From positions 310,001 to 374,000 of the forward strand of contig NZ_JAPEHV010000005.1 of assembly GCF_028823665.1 (NCBI RefSeq): a stretch of DNA of 64,000 nt. Direction: 5' to 3'. Shown here piece by piece: positions 8,326 to 16,694 of this stretch. Positions within the stretch are counted from its first letter, which is position 1. Each line of letters starts with the position of its first letter. Made by a program: the position numbers and the translations under genes. Source of the DNA: Microbacterium sp. C7(2022) (GTDB lineage Bacteria; Actinomycetota; Actinomycetes; Actinomycetales; Microbacteriaceae). The notes below the pieces were generated by a model, which saw only the letters and a list, made by a program, of their open reading frames with translations, was not told the DNA's origin and did not search any database.

Positions 8326-9827
8326 CTCTGTCGCACGGTGACCACGTCGACGTGATCGCTCGCGCACGGATTGCGGCGCCCGAGCGGTTCGACCCGTTCG
8401 GTGATGAGCTCGTCGACGTGCACATGGCCGAGGGGGCGATCGTCGACATTGCACCGTCCGGGGCACTCCCACGTCACGGGCGGGTGGTCGACGCCGATGG
8501 TGCGTGGCTGATTCCAGGGCTCTGGGATCACCACGTCCACGTGACCCAGTGGGCGATGTCGGCCACACGTGAGCCGCTCGGGCACGTCACAACCGCTGCC
8601 CAGGCTGCTGCGGTTATGTCCGCGGTCGCTCCAGGAGCCGACGGGCGGCGGGTGGGCGACGGATTCCGCGATGCCTTCTGGACCGACACTCCCTCGCTCG
8701 CCGACCTGGATGCCGCGACCGGCGACGTGCCCACGTACATGATCAACGCCGACGTTCACAGCGTGTGGCTCAACTCGGCCGCGCTGCGCCGCGAGCAGAT
8801 GGAGCACTCGCCGGACGGCTTTCTGCGCGAAGAGCCGGCCTTCGAGATCTCGCGCCGCCTGAACGACGTGCCCGCTCACCTGAGCGATCCGCTCGTATCG
8901 CAGATGGCCCGGGATGCCGCGGCCCGCGGTGTCGTGGGTGTGGTCGATCTCGATATGGCGTGGAACGAAGAGGCGTGGGCGCGACGGATCCGCGGGGGCT
9001 TCGACGGCCTCCGCGTGGAGTTCGGGATCTATCCGATGTTTCTCGACCGCGCACTCACCGAGGGACTCCAGACCGGCGACGTGGCGCGTGGCGCATCGAG
9101 CGATCTTGCCCGCGTCGGTCCGTTCAAGGTGATCACCGATGGCTCCCTGGGCACACGAACCGCCGCCTGCTCGCACCCGTATCCGGGTGATCCCGGCAAC
9201 CGCGGCATCCTGACGGTCGATCCTGCGACGTTGGTCGACTGGATGACCCACGCCACCGCGGGTGGGCTGTCGTGTGCCGTGCACGCGATCGGTGATGTCG
9301 CAAACGCGCACGCCCTGGACGCGTTCGCAGTCACCGGCGCATGGGGCTCGATCGAGCACGCTCAATTGGTCGCGCACAGCGATATCCCGCGCTTCGCCCG
9401 ACTCGGGGTGAACGCGAGCGTGCAGCCCACCCATGCCATCGACGATCGGGACTTGACCGATACGATCTGGGCGGATCAGACCGCTCACCCATATCCACTC
9501 AAGTCCCTCGCCGACTCGGGGGCGAACCTGCTGTTCGGATCGGATGCCCCGGTGTCACGCCTCGATCCGTGGGCAGCCATGGCGGCAGCGGCGTTCCGGA
9601 CCGGCGATGGGCGCGAGCCATGGCGGCCCGATGAAGGCGTGTCGCTGCGTACGGCTGTCGCCGCGTCGACGCGGGGTGGATCGAATGATCCCGCGCTCAT
9701 CCACCCGGGTGCGCCCGCGGACCTCGTCCTGTGCGCAGCGGACCCCCTCCACGCCGATGACGGAGCCCTGCGCGCGATGGTGGTCGGTGCGACGGTGCTG
9801 GGCGGACGGCTCACGCACGTGGCGTAG
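8322..9827 (+). CDS. Amidohydrolase family 3 (YtcJ-like) metal hydrolase
   Basis: This 501-aa protein is a composite-domain amidohydrolase, probably a cytosolic zinc enzyme acting on an N-acyl or N-formyl compound; the substrate is unknown. Metal-ligand motifs are DHHVHVTQW near residue 69, the conserved FKVITDGSLGTRTA near 270 (Lys candidate bridging residue), HAIGD and SIEHAQLV in the barrel, and GSDAPV near 406 with the catalytic Asp. The N-terminal composite beta domain (GAIVDIAPSG) and its return at the C-terminus (DLVLCAADPL) are typical. The start overlaps the stop of the PaiB-like gene. A 15-bp perfect inverted repeat follows one base after the stop. Family is firm, reaction is not. 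Confidence 0.9.
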   Translation: MTLSHGDHVDVIARARIAAPERFDPFGDELVDVHMAEGAIVDIAPSGALPRHGRVVDADGAWLIPGLWDHHVHVTQWAMSATREPLGHVTTAAQAAAVMSAVAPGADGRRVGDGFRDAFWTDTPSLADLDAATGDVPTYMINADVHSVWLNSAALRREQMEHSPDGFLREEPAFEISRRLNDVPAHLSDPLVSQMARDAAARGVVGVVDLDMAWNEEAWARRIRGGFDGLRVEFGIYPMFLDRALTEGLQTGDVARGASSDLARVGPFKVITDGSLGTRTAACSHPYPGDPGNRGILTVDPATLVDWMTHATAGGLSCAVHAIGDVANAHALDAFAVTGAWGSIEHAQLVAHSDIPRFARLGVNASVQPTHAIDDRDLTDTIWADQTAHPYPLKSLADSGANLLFGSDAPVSRLDPWAAMAAAAFRTGDGREPWRPDEGVSLRTAVAASTRGGSNDPALIHPGAPADLVLCAADPLHADDGALRAMVVGATVLGGRLTHVA

Positions 9828-9828
9828 A

Positions 9829-9862
9829 CCGACCATACGGGGGAGAACCCCCGTATGGTCGG
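9829..9862 (+). terminator. 15-bp perfect inverted repeat, terminator or operator
   Basis: Arms at 9829-9843 and 9848-9862 match perfectly around the loop AGAA, starting one base after the amidohydrolase stop. The position fits a transcription terminator, but no T-run follows. It also lies within 100 bp of the histidine kinase start, so an operator for that system is an alternative. Confidence 0.6.
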
Positions 9863-9957
9863 GGTGTCCGCCGGGTTCAGATCGTCGTAGCACTCGTCGA
9901 GGCTGAAGGAAGCTGAGCCCGTGGAGCACGGGAACAAGCATCCTGAAGGAGGAAACG

Positions 9958-11307
9958 ATGTCGCACAACACGTACGCGACGCTGTGGGCTCGAACGCCGG
10001 GGCGGGTCCTGTACATCCTGGCGGTGTTCATCCTGGCGATGACGGCCGTGAGCGTTCTTGCGTCGCTGTTCTGGACGGGCGTCGGGCTCTTGATCCTCAT
10101 CGTCGGTGTGCCGATCGTCGTCGGCAGTTTGTTCGTCGCGCGCGGGTTTGCGGTTGCCGATCGGTTTCTGCTCGGGCTGACCGGATTGCCCGAGGTCTCT
10201 GAACCGCTCTGGTCTCGTGACGCTGTCGGCGACGACAGTTTCTGGAGGGTGTTCTCGCGCCCATTGCGTAGTGCGCACTACTGGGTCGCGCTGGTTCACG
10301 GGATGATCGTCTCGCCGATCGTCAGCACGATCACGTTCGTCATCACCACCGTGTGGGTCAGCGTGGCGCTCGGGGGCCTGACTTACTGGTTCTGGGGACT
10401 GTTCCTGCCGACGGACGCCGACGCGCGTTGGGGGGAGTGGGTCGCGGACCGTCTGCCCGCAGTGTTCGGGGAGTGGTCGCCAGCGTCCGTTGAGGCCTTG
10501 CTCAGCGCACTTGCGGGTCTCCTGTGCGCGATCACGCTCCCGTGGGTGATGGCAGGCCTTGCACATGCGCATCACTCCATTGTGACCGCGATGCTCGGTC
10601 GCTGGCGCTCGGACGATCTCGCAGACGAGGTGCGCGCTGAATCAGTGGCACGAGATGCCGCGGTGCAGGCCGAAGACGCGGCGTTGCGGCGGCTCGAGCG
10701 TGACATCCATGACGGCCCGCAGCAGACCCTCGTGCGGCTGCAGATGGACTTGGCATCGCTCGAACGACGCTTGGATGCCGGTGACACCGATGCCGCAGCC
10801 GAGCTGGCACGAGACTCGCGGTCGTATGCGAAGTCAGCCCTCGAAGAGTTGCGAGCGCTCTCAAGCGGCGTTGCGCCGCCCCTCCTACAGGATCGCGGCC
10901 TCGCGGCCTCACTGGAAGCCATTGCGCAGAACACCGCGATTCACGTGCACAGCAATGTGGACCCGGATGTGGATGCCGTAGCGGCGCCCGAGATCGCGCG
11001 CGCGATTTACTTCTTTGTCGCCGAACTTCTCACTAACGCCGTCAAGCATTCGCTTGCCAGCGCGATTACGCTCCAGGTCGGGGTGCGCGCCGAGACGGCG
11101 ACGCAGCGATGGATCGACGTGTGGGTCGTCGACAACGGCCGCGGTGGCGCCGTGTTCCGCTCAGGGCACGGTCTTGAGGGTCTGCGGGGACGTGCGGCGG
11201 GGCTCCGCGGCATCCTGACCCTCACCTCACCGCTCGGCGGGCCGACCACCGTGGGCGTGCACATCCCGCTCGCGGCCCCGCCCCAGGCCCGTACGCTTAC
11301 GCCATGA
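9958..11307 (+). CDS. Sensor histidine kinase, LuxR-type two-component system 1
   Basis: This 449-aa membrane kinase has an N-terminal sensor domain of the actinobacterial putative sensor type. Hydrophobic segments lie at about residues 17-40, 42-62, 105-145 (two) and 180-205. A HisKA_3 dimerisation region follows, with phospho-acceptor His251 in RDIHDGPQQ. The HATPase domain has its N box in ELLTNAVKHS and its G box in DNGRGGAVFRSGHGLEGL. The ATG at 9958 has a strong AAGGAGG, so this transcript has a leader, unlike many neighbours. The kinase pairs with the response regulator that overlaps its 3' end. Such kinases often sense envelope state; the signal here is unknown. Confidence 0.93.
   Translation: MSHNTYATLWARTPGRVLYILAVFILAMTAVSVLASLFWTGVGLLILIVGVPIVVGSLFVARGFAVADRFLLGLTGLPEVSEPLWSRDAVGDDSFWRVFSRPLRSAHYWVALVHGMIVSPIVSTITFVITTVWVSVALGGLTYWFWGLFLPTDADARWGEWVADRLPAVFGEWSPASVEALLSALAGLLCAITLPWVMAGLAHAHHSIVTAMLGRWRSDDLADEVRAESVARDAAVQAEDAALRRLERDIHDGPQQTLVRLQMDLASLERRLDAGDTDAAAELARDSRSYAKSALEELRALSSGVAPPLLQDRGLAASLEAIAQNTAIHVHSNVDPDVDAVAAPEIARAIYFFVAELLTNAVKHSLASAITLQVGVRAETATQRWIDVWVVDNGRGGAVFRSGHGLEGLRGRAAGLRGILTLTSPLGGPTTVGVHIPLAAPPQARTLTP
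11292..11297 (+). promoter_or_regulatory. Internal -10 hexamer TACGCT before response regulator 1
   Basis: TACGCT lies inside the kinase 3' end, exactly 6 bases before the regulator ATG. It could give a separate leaderless regulator mRNA; it may also be a chance match in coding sequence. Confidence 0.4.
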
Positions 11308-11960
11308 CCGAAGCCGGATTGCGTGTTGCGCTGTTCGAAGACTCTGTGTTGCTTCGTGAAGGTCTCGTGCGCCTCTTCGAGGAAGCCGGCTACACCCCCG
11401 TGGGTGCCTGGGCGGATGCCGAAGACGCGGTACGCCGCGTGCGGGAAGCACAAGCGGATGTCGTGGTTCTCGATGTTCGGATGCCGCCGGAGTACCGGGA
11501 CGAAGGAATCCGAGCAGCCCTGGCGATACGCGCGTCAGAACCTGACGTCGCGATTCTTGTGCTGAGTCAGTATGTCGAGGGTGTGTACGCGCGTGAACTG
11601 TTGGCGGCAGGAGAGGGCCGAGTGGGGTATCTGCTGAAGGACCGCGTCACGTCCCTCGCAGAGTTCACGGACGCGGTGCGCCGCGTGCACCAGGGCGGAA
11701 CCGTACTCGATCCGCTCGTGGTGCAGGGCCTTCTGGCGAGCGCCCCGGATCCGATGAGCGCGCTCACCCCGCGAGAGCGGGATGTGCTCACCCTGATGGC
11801 CGAGGGGCGCAGCAACGGCAGCATCGCTCAGCGCCTCTTCATCGGGGTGGGCGCCGTCGAGAAGAACATCAGCTCGATCTTCGTCAAGCTTGGCCTCGAA
11901 GAATCAGGAACCGAGCATCGCCGAGTCCTCGCGGTGCTCGCCTACCTGCAGCGCCCCTGA
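11304..11960 (+). CDS. LuxR/NarL-type response regulator 1
   Basis: This 218-aa two-domain DNA-binding regulator has its receiver domain at residues 1-125 with phospho-acceptor Asp57 in VVVLDVRMPP, the acidic pair ED near residue 12 and Lys in LLKDRV. A LuxR-type HTH (LTPRERDVLTLMAEGRSNGSIAQRL) occupies about residues 150-215. It should be phosphorylated by the kinase whose stop overlaps its ATG (ATGA). Targets are unknown; a perfect palindrome upstream of the kinase gene at 9829-9862 is a candidate site. The gene ends at a bidirectional terminator shared with dps. In this family the DNA-binding Thr/Ser helix is in the segment VGAVEKNISS, which fits. Confidence 0.95.
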   Translation: MTEAGLRVALFEDSVLLREGLVRLFEEAGYTPVGAWADAEDAVRRVREAQADVVVLDVRMPPEYRDEGIRAALAIRASEPDVAILVLSQYVEGVYARELLAAGEGRVGYLLKDRVTSLAEFTDAVRRVHQGGTVLDPLVVQGLLASAPDPMSALTPRERDVLTLMAEGRSNGSIAQRLFIGVGAVEKNISSIFVKLGLEESGTEHRRVLAVLAYLQRP

Positions 11961-11976
11961 CCCTCGCGATCACACG

Positions 11977-12013
11977 ACGATGGCCCCCGACCGAAGCGGT
12001 CAGGGGCCATCGT
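11977..12013. terminator. Bidirectional terminator between response regulator 1 and dps
   Basis: Sixteen-base arms (11977-11992 and 11998-12013) with one mismatch surround the loop GAAGC. The genes converge here, so it can serve both strands. Confidence 0.8.
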
Positions 12014-12023
12014 GACGGGACTG

Positions 12024-12509
12024 CTACGCGGCGACGTGCGCGAAGAGGAACCAGCGGTCCTTCTCGAGCGATTGCATGATCGCGATCGCGACATCCTGGC
12101 TGGTCAGATCGAACTCGTCGAGACCGTCGATCGCAGCCTTCACATCAGCGATGACGGCGTCCATGTCAGCGATGATCGCACGCACGGTGTCGTCCCACTG
12201 CGCGAATCCTGCCGACACAGCGGTCTTCTGCGCCTTTTCGGCGACCGTGCTCACACGAGCGTCGACGGGCAGGCCGAGGGCGACGATGCGCTCTGCAGCG
12301 GTGTCGGCGCCGTCTTGCGCGTGAGCGACGATCGTGTCGAGAAGTTCGTGAATGGCGATGAAGTTCGCGCCGCGCACGTTCCAGTGCGCCTGCTTTCCGT
12401 TGACGGCCAGCGACTGCAGGCCGATTACGACGGGGGTAAGGAACTGTGCGGCTGCCGCAGCGGCCGTCGGGTCGGCGGCGGTGGCGGGGGTGGTCTGTGT
12501 CTTGGACAT
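12024..12509 (-). CDS. dps: Dps/ferritin-like DNA-protection protein
   Basis: This 161-aa miniferritin forms dodecamers that oxidise and store iron with peroxide; many bind DNA in starvation or oxidative stress. The intersubunit ferroxidase ligands are seen in QAHWNVRGANFIAIHELLD (His, His, Asp). A four-helix bundle pattern continues to DEFDLTSQDVAIAIMQSLEKDRWF. The short N-terminal extension is Thr/Ala-rich with a single Lys, so DNA binding by this tail is uncertain. The start is the ATG at 12509 with GGAGGCG seven bases upstream; the longer frame to 12572 lies in the leader. It is divergent from the carbonic anhydrase gene; the 167-bp gap contains GC-rich inverted sequence around 12530-12560 but no regulator box I can name. 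Confidence 0.95.
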   Translation of the reverse strand: MSKTQTTPATAADPTAAAAAAQFLTPVVIGLQSLAVNGKQAHWNVRGANFIAIHELLDTIVAHAQDGADTAAERIVALGLPVDARVSTVAEKAQKTAVSAGFAQWDDTVRAIIADMDAVIADVKAAIDGLDEFDLTSQDVAIAIMQSLEKDRWFLFAHVAA

Positions 12510-12664
12510 GAAAGCGCCTCCATTTCGGATCCCCTGTCCCCGGGCGGGGCGGATCCTCTTGTCTGGATGCAACGCTACTCAGCTGGTGGCATTCCGCAAG
12601 CAAGCAAAGGCTCCGCTAACTCTGGCTCTGTCTGGGATTTCGCTGGAAGGCCGAGCCAAGGGCC

Positions 12665-12670
12665 TACGCT
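12665..12670 (+). promoter_or_regulatory. -10 hexamer TACGCT of gamma-carbonic anhydrase gene (leaderless)
   Basis: TACGCT is followed by exactly 6 bases and the ATG at 12677, with no SD between. Confidence 0.6.
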
Positions 12671-12676
12671 TCTGGC

Positions 12677-13207
12677 ATGACCATCTCGGTACACGCATCC
12701 ATTCTGGCGGTGGGCGGTCATACGCCCGTAATCGATGAGACCGCCTTCGTCGCCGACGGTGCGCGGGTGATCGGCCGCGTCACGGCGGGGGAGGGTGCGA
12801 GCATCTGGTACAACGCCGTGGTGCGCGCGGACGGCGACGAGATCACCATCGGAGCGGGCAGCAACCTTCAGGACAACGTGTCGGCTCACGTCGACCGAGG
12901 CTCTCCTTTACGGATCGGCGCAAATGTGTCGGTCGGTCACAACGCGGTGGTGCACGGTTGCACGATCGGTGACGACTCGCTGATCGGAATGGGCAGCGTC
13001 GTTCTTTCGGGCGCAGTGATCGGTGCGGGGAGTTTGGTTGCGGCTGGTGCCGTCGTGCTCGAGGGAACGGTCGTGCCGCCCGGGTCGCTGGTGGCGGGTG
13101 TGCCCGCTAAGGTGCGGCGGTCGCTCACCCCCGACGAGCAGGCCGGAATCACCGCGAATGCCGAGAATTATCGGCAACACGTGCGGGCGCACACCGAGTC
13201 GCTCTGA
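12677..13207 (+). CDS. Gamma-carbonic anhydrase-like hexapeptide-repeat protein
   Basis: This 176-aa left-handed beta-helix protein is of the YrdA/CaiE/gamma-CA family, predicted to be trimeric and zinc-binding. The three metal His are in NVSAHVD and VGHNAVVHG, spaced as in Cam-type enzymes. Hexapeptide repeats run through IGRVTAGEGASIWYNAVVRA and IGDDSLIGMGSVVLSG. The C-terminal helix carries PAKVRRSLTPDE, typical of the family. Carbonic anhydrase activity is proven for only some members, so the reaction is probable rather than certain. The ATG at 12677 is set by the promoter hexamer just upstream. It stands alone, divergent from dps, with the stop about 27 bp before the 3' end of the minus-strand tRNA-Gly gene. 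Confidence 0.9.
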   Translation: MTISVHASILAVGGHTPVIDETAFVADGARVIGRVTAGEGASIWYNAVVRADGDEITIGAGSNLQDNVSAHVDRGSPLRIGANVSVGHNAVVHGCTIGDDSLIGMGSVVLSGAVIGAGSLVAAGAVVLEGTVVPPGSLVAGVPAKVRRSLTPDEQAGITANAENYRQHVRAHTESL

Positions 13208-13231
13208 CGCGGAACCTGTCGGCTGAGTATG

Positions 13232-13305
13232 TGGAGGGGATGACGGGAATCGAACCCGCACCATCAGTTTGGAAGACTGAGGCTCTACCATTGAGCTACA
13301 TCCCC
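13232..13305 (-). tRNA. tRNA-Gly(TCC), CCA encoded
   Basis: The cloverleaf folds with acceptor GGGGATG / CATCCCC, D arm GCTC/GAGC, anticodon loop CTTCCAA (anticodon TCC) and T loop TTCGATT. The discriminator is T, followed by an encoded CCA. It is transcribed on the minus strand, divergent from tRNA-Pro. Confidence 0.96.
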
Positions 13306-13454
13306 GCGGCGGTAATCCGCGGCATCCCACAGTGTAGTCGAATCTTTGCGGTGTCTTTGCCACTGAGCACGTACTCGCGCTTCGGAGCGAGAGTGCGGGT
13401 GCGTCGGCTAGACTGCACGGGGCCGAAATTGCATGCAACGCGTGTGAACCCGCC

Positions 13455-13528
13455 CGGGGCGTAGCTCAGCTTGGTAGAGCGCCCGCTTTGGGAGCGGGAA
13501 GTCGCAGGTTCAAATCCTGTCGCCCCGA
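13455..13528 (+). tRNA. tRNA-Pro(TGG)
   Basis: The acceptor CGGGGCG / CGCCCCG pairs, the D arm is GCTC/GAGC, the anticodon stem CCCGC/GCGGG carries loop TTTGGGA (anticodon TGG), and the T loop is TTCAAAT. The discriminator is A and no CCA is encoded. A possible -10 TAGACT lies at 13409-13414. Confidence 0.96.
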
Positions 13529-13603
13529 CATCACGGCATCCCCGCGAAACAGACCTTCAACCGCCGCGCTATCGTGCGGTCCAATCGAGGAGAACGAACA
13601 GGC

Positions 13604-15073
13604 ATGGTGAACAGCACCGTAGAGAAGCTCAGCCCCACTCGGGTGAAGCTCCACATCACGGTCACCCCGGAAGAGCTCAAGCCGAGCATTGCTCACGCAT
13701 ACGAGCACATCGCACAGGACGTGCAGATCCCCGGATTCCGCAAGGGCAAGGTGCCCGCACCGATCATCGACCAGCGCATCGGCCGCGTCGCCGTTCTCGA
13801 GCACGCTGTCAGCGAGGGTCTCGACACTTTCTACCGCGAAGCCGTTGAGGCCAACGAACTGCGCGTCATGGGCCGCCCGAGCGCGGAGGTCGTCGAGTGG
13901 CCCGCCGAGAAGGACTTCTCGGGCGATCTCGAGGTTTCGGTCGAGGTGGACGTGCGCCCCGAGTTCGACCTGCCCGCATTCGAGGGAACGACCATCGAGG
14001 TCGACGCCGTCGAGGTCGACGAGTCGGCGATCGACGCGGAGCTCGACAAGCTTCGCGCGCGCTTCGGCACCCTCATCACCGTGGACCGCCCCGCGAAGTC
14101 TGGTGACTTCGTCGAGCTCGACATGATCGCCACGATCGACGGCGCGGAAATCGACCGCGCCGAGGGCGTGTCGTACGAGGTTGGCTCGGGCGAGCTGCTC
14201 GAAGGCATCGACGAAGCGATCGACTCGCTGACGGCCGGTGAAGACACCACGTTCCGCTCGAAGCTCGTTGGCGGCGACCACGCCGGTGAAGAGGCCGAGG
14301 TTGCGGTGACGGTCAAGGCTGTCAAGGAGCGCGAGCTCCCCGAGGCAGATGACGACTTCGCACAGATCGCGAGCGAGTTCGACACCATCGGCGAGCTGCG
14401 TGACAGCCTCAGCGAGCGCGTCAGCCAGCAGTCGGTCTTCACGCAGGGCTCCGCCGCGCGCGACAAGCTGATCGAAACACTGCTCGAGACGGTGGAAATC
14501 GCCGTCCCGCAGCAGCTCATCGACGACGAGGTGCACAACCACCTCGAAGGTGAAGGTCGCCTCGAGGACGACGTGCACCGCGCCGAGGTCGCAGAAGCGA
14601 GCGAGAAGCAGTTCAAGACGCAGATGCTCCTCGACAAGATCGCTGAGACGGTCAACGTCCAGGTCTCGCAGGACGAGCTCACGCAGTACATCGTGCAGTC
14701 CTCCGCGCAGTACGGCATGTCGCCCCAGGACTTCGTCAACGCTCTCCAGGAGGGCAACCAGCTGCCCGCCGTCGTCGGTGAGGTCGCGCGCAACAAGGCT
14801 CTCGCCGTCGCGCTCGGCAAGGTCACCGTCGTCGACACCAACGGCAAGACGGTCGACCTGACCGGCTTCGTCGCCGTCGAGGATGAGGACGACGCCGAGG
14901 AAGAGGCCGCCGAAGAGGCACAGGAGGTCGCGGATGCCGCGGCCGAGGCCGATGACGTCATCGAGGCTGAAGAAGCACCGGCGAAGAAGAAGCCCGCCGC
15001 CAAGAAGCCGGCCGCCAAGAAGCCGGCAGCCAAGAAGGCGCCCGCGAAGAAGGCGGACGCCGACACGGAGTGA
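13604..15073 (+). CDS. tig: Trigger factor with lysine/alanine/proline-rich tail
   Basis: This 489-aa ribosome-associated chaperone and peptidyl-prolyl isomerase meets nascent chains at the tunnel exit. The ribosome-docking motif GFRKGKVP is at residues 44-51. The FKBP-type PPIase domain spans about 165-250 ([14 protein letters not shown] ... [13 protein letters not shown]), then the long helical arms. After residue 430 comes an acidic run ([16 protein letters not shown]), then about 30 residues of [10 protein letters not shown] repeats resembling a histone H1 tail. The start is the ATG at 13604 with GAGGAG about 8 bases upstream of it; GTG at 13607 is a near alternative. The gene is followed by a strong terminator, then clpP1. 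The basic tail could raise affinity for rRNA; that is inference. Confidence 0.97.
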   Translation: MVNSTVEKLSPTRVKLHITVTPEELKPSIAHAYEHIAQDVQIPGFRKGKVPAPIIDQRIGRVAVLEHAVSEGLDTFYREAVEANELRVMGRPSAEVVEWPAEKDFSGDLEVSVEVDVRPEFDLPAFEGTTIEVDAVEVDESAIDAELDKLRARFGTLITVDRPAKSGDFVELDMIATIDGAEIDRAEGVSYEVGSGELLEGIDEAIDSLTAGEDTTFRSKLVGGDHAGEEAEVAVTVKAVKERELPEADDDFAQIASEFDTIGELRDSLSERVSQQSVFTQGSAARDKLIETLLETVEIAVPQQLIDDEVHNHLEGEGRLEDDVHRAEVAEASEKQFKTQMLLDKIAETVNVQVSQDELTQYIVQSSAQYGMSPQDFVNALQEGNQLPAVVGEVARNKALAVALGKVTVVDTNGKTVDLTGFVAVEDEDDAEEEAAEEAQEVADAAAEADDVIEAEEAPAKKKPAAKKPAAKKPAAKKAPAKKADADTE

Positions 15074-15096
15074 TCGCACGAGATGTGTTGATCTAG

Positions 15097-15129
15097 ATGG
15101 GGCGGATGCTGCGGCATCCGCCCCATTTT
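15097..15129 (+). terminator. Intrinsic terminator after tig
   Basis: Thirteen-base perfect arms (15097-15109, 15114-15126) around loop TGCG are followed by TTTT. Confidence 0.9.
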
Positions 15130-15220
15130 CGTGCTCCCGATCTGCCCACGGCGAACACGGGCGAGCGAGCGCGGCCACGCCGGTAGATTCGAAGTCAAGA
15201 CCACCGAAACAGGAGTGAAC

Positions 15221-15805
15221 ATGCCAGAACCGCTTATGGCGACGAGTGTCTTCGACAGGCTGCTCAAGGACCGGATCATCTGGCTCGGGTCCGAAGTGCG
15301 CGACGAGAACGCCAACGAGATCTGCGCGAAGATCCTTCTTCTCGCGGCCGAGGATGCCGAGAAGGACATCTACCTTTACATCAACTCGCCCGGCGGTTCG
15401 ATCACGGCCGGAATGGCGATCTACGACACGATGCAGTTCGTTCCGAACGACATCGTCACGGTCGGTATCGGCATGGCCGCATCGATGGGCCAGTTGCTGC
15501 TCACCAGCGGAACCAAGGGCAAGCGCTACATCACGCCGAACGCGCGCGTGCTGCTTCACCAGCCCCACGGCGGATTCGGTGGCACCGCGAGCGACATCCA
15601 GACTCAGGCGCAGCTCATTCTGTCGATGAAGAAGCGACTCGCTGAGATCACATCGGCGCAGACGGGCAAGTCGGTCGAACAGATCAATGCCGACGGGGAC
15701 CGTGACCGTTGGTTCACCGCGGAGGAAGCCCTGGAGTACGGCTTCGTCGATCACATCCGCGAGCACGCGGCGGACGTCACCGGCGGCGGCGGAACCGCGA
15801 GCTGA
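15221..15805 (+). CDS. clpP1: ATP-dependent Clp protease proteolytic subunit ClpP1
   Basis: This 194-aa serine protease subunit degrades unfolded and tagged proteins with ClpX or ClpC. Catalytic Ser88 is in GMAASMGQ, His113 in LLHQPHGG, and the Asp is in the DRDRWF block typical of the third catalytic region. The sequence ([31 protein letters not shown]) matches the actinobacterial ClpP1 paralogue, which functions in a mixed tetradecamer with ClpP2. ATG at 15221 has AGGAG at ideal spacing. A TAGATT hexamer near 15183 may be the promoter, giving a short leader. clpP2 follows after 33 bp in the same direction. Confidence 0.97.
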   Translation: MPEPLMATSVFDRLLKDRIIWLGSEVRDENANEICAKILLLAAEDAEKDIYLYINSPGGSITAGMAIYDTMQFVPNDIVTVGIGMAASMGQLLLTSGTKGKRYITPNARVLLHQPHGGFGGTASDIQTQAQLILSMKKRLAEITSAQTGKSVEQINADGDRDRWFTAEEALEYGFVDHIREHAADVTGGGGTAS

Positions 15806-15838
15806 CCGACGAAGGCCGAAGAGAGAGAACCTCACATC

Positions 15839-16507
15839 ATGCACACCCCTAACTTCCCCGCGGCCCCGCAGGGCCTTCAGATGCCCGGCAGCCGCTACAT
15901 CCTGCCGCAGTTCGAAGAGCGCACCGCCTACGGCTACAAGCGTCAGGACCCGTACAACAAGCTGTTCGAAGACCGCATCATCTTCCTCGGCGTGCAGGTG
16001 GACGACGCGTCCGCCGACGATGTCATGGCGCAGCTGTTGGTGCTGGAGAGCCAGGACCCGGACCGCGACATCATCATGTACATCAACTCGCCGGGCGGCT
16101 CGTTCACCGCGATGACGGCCATCTACGACACGATGCAGTTCGTCGCTCCGCAGATCCAGACGGTCGTGCTCGGGCAGGCGGCGTCGGCGGCGGCGGTGCT
16201 TCTGGCCGCTGGTACACCTGGCAAGCGACTCGCCCTCCCGAACGCGCGGATTCTCATCCACCAGCCCGCGGTCGGCGAGGCCGGACACGGCCAGGCGTCG
16301 GACATCGAGATCCAGGCAGCAGAGATTCTTCGTATGCGTACGTGGCTCGAAGAGACCCTCGCCAAGCACTCGAACAAGACGCAGGAAGAAGTCAATAAGG
16401 ACATCGACCGCGACAAGATCCTCTCTGCGGACGAGGCGCTCACCTACGGTCTCGTGGACCAGGTGCTGTCCACGCGCAAGCGCACGCCGGGTGCCATCAC
16501 CGCCTGA
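15839..16507 (+). CDS. clpP2: ATP-dependent Clp protease proteolytic subunit ClpP2
   Basis: This 222-aa second ClpP paralogue has a longer N-terminus containing SRYILPQFEERTAYG, typical of actinobacterial ClpP2. Catalytic Ser116 lies in GQAASAAAV and His141 in ILIHQPAV; the Asp lies in the DRDKILSADEAL region. NPYNKLFEDRIIFLGVQVDD matches mycobacterial ClpP2 closely. In mycobacteria ClpP1 and ClpP2 form one hetero-tetradecamer and ClpP2 provides the docking face for the ATPases; the same is expected here. The ATG at 15839 has GAGAGAGAACC upstream as an SD-like region. Two inverted repeats separate it from clpX. Confidence 0.97.
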   Translation: MHTPNFPAAPQGLQMPGSRYILPQFEERTAYGYKRQDPYNKLFEDRIIFLGVQVDDASADDVMAQLLVLESQDPDRDIIMYINSPGGSFTAMTAIYDTMQFVAPQIQTVVLGQAASAAAVLLAAGTPGKRLALPNARILIHQPAVGEAGHGQASDIEIQAAEILRMRTWLEETLAKHSNKTQEEVNKDIDRDKILSADEALTYGLVDQVLSTRKRTPGAITA

Positions 16508-16520
16508 GCGAGTGTCGCCC

Positions 16521-16555
16521 GAAGCGCCCTCCCGCCGATCGGTGGAGGGCGCTTC
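16521..16555 (+). terminator. Hairpin after clpP2
   Basis: Twelve-base perfect arms at 16521-16532 and 16544-16555 lie 13 bp after the clpP2 stop. There is no T-run, so termination may be partial. Confidence 0.7.
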
Positions 16556-16570
16556 GTCGTGTGCGGGGGT

Positions 16571-16595
16571 GGGCGTCCGCTGACAGCGGACGCCC
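16571..16595 (+). promoter_or_regulatory. Near-perfect palindrome upstream of clpX
   Basis: Twelve-base arms GGGCGTCCGCTG and its complement are separated by one base. It lies between the clpP2 hairpin and a possible -10 (TAGGCT, about 16645), so it may be a protein-binding site or a second terminator. Confidence 0.45.
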
Positions 16596-16694
16596 GCCAT
16601 CCACACTCTCCGTCGCAATCCCGCGCGTTGTCCGCGCCAGCAGTTAGGCTCATACCAGTGCCGGGGTCGTCTCGGCAGGACGAGGAGTCGCGTC

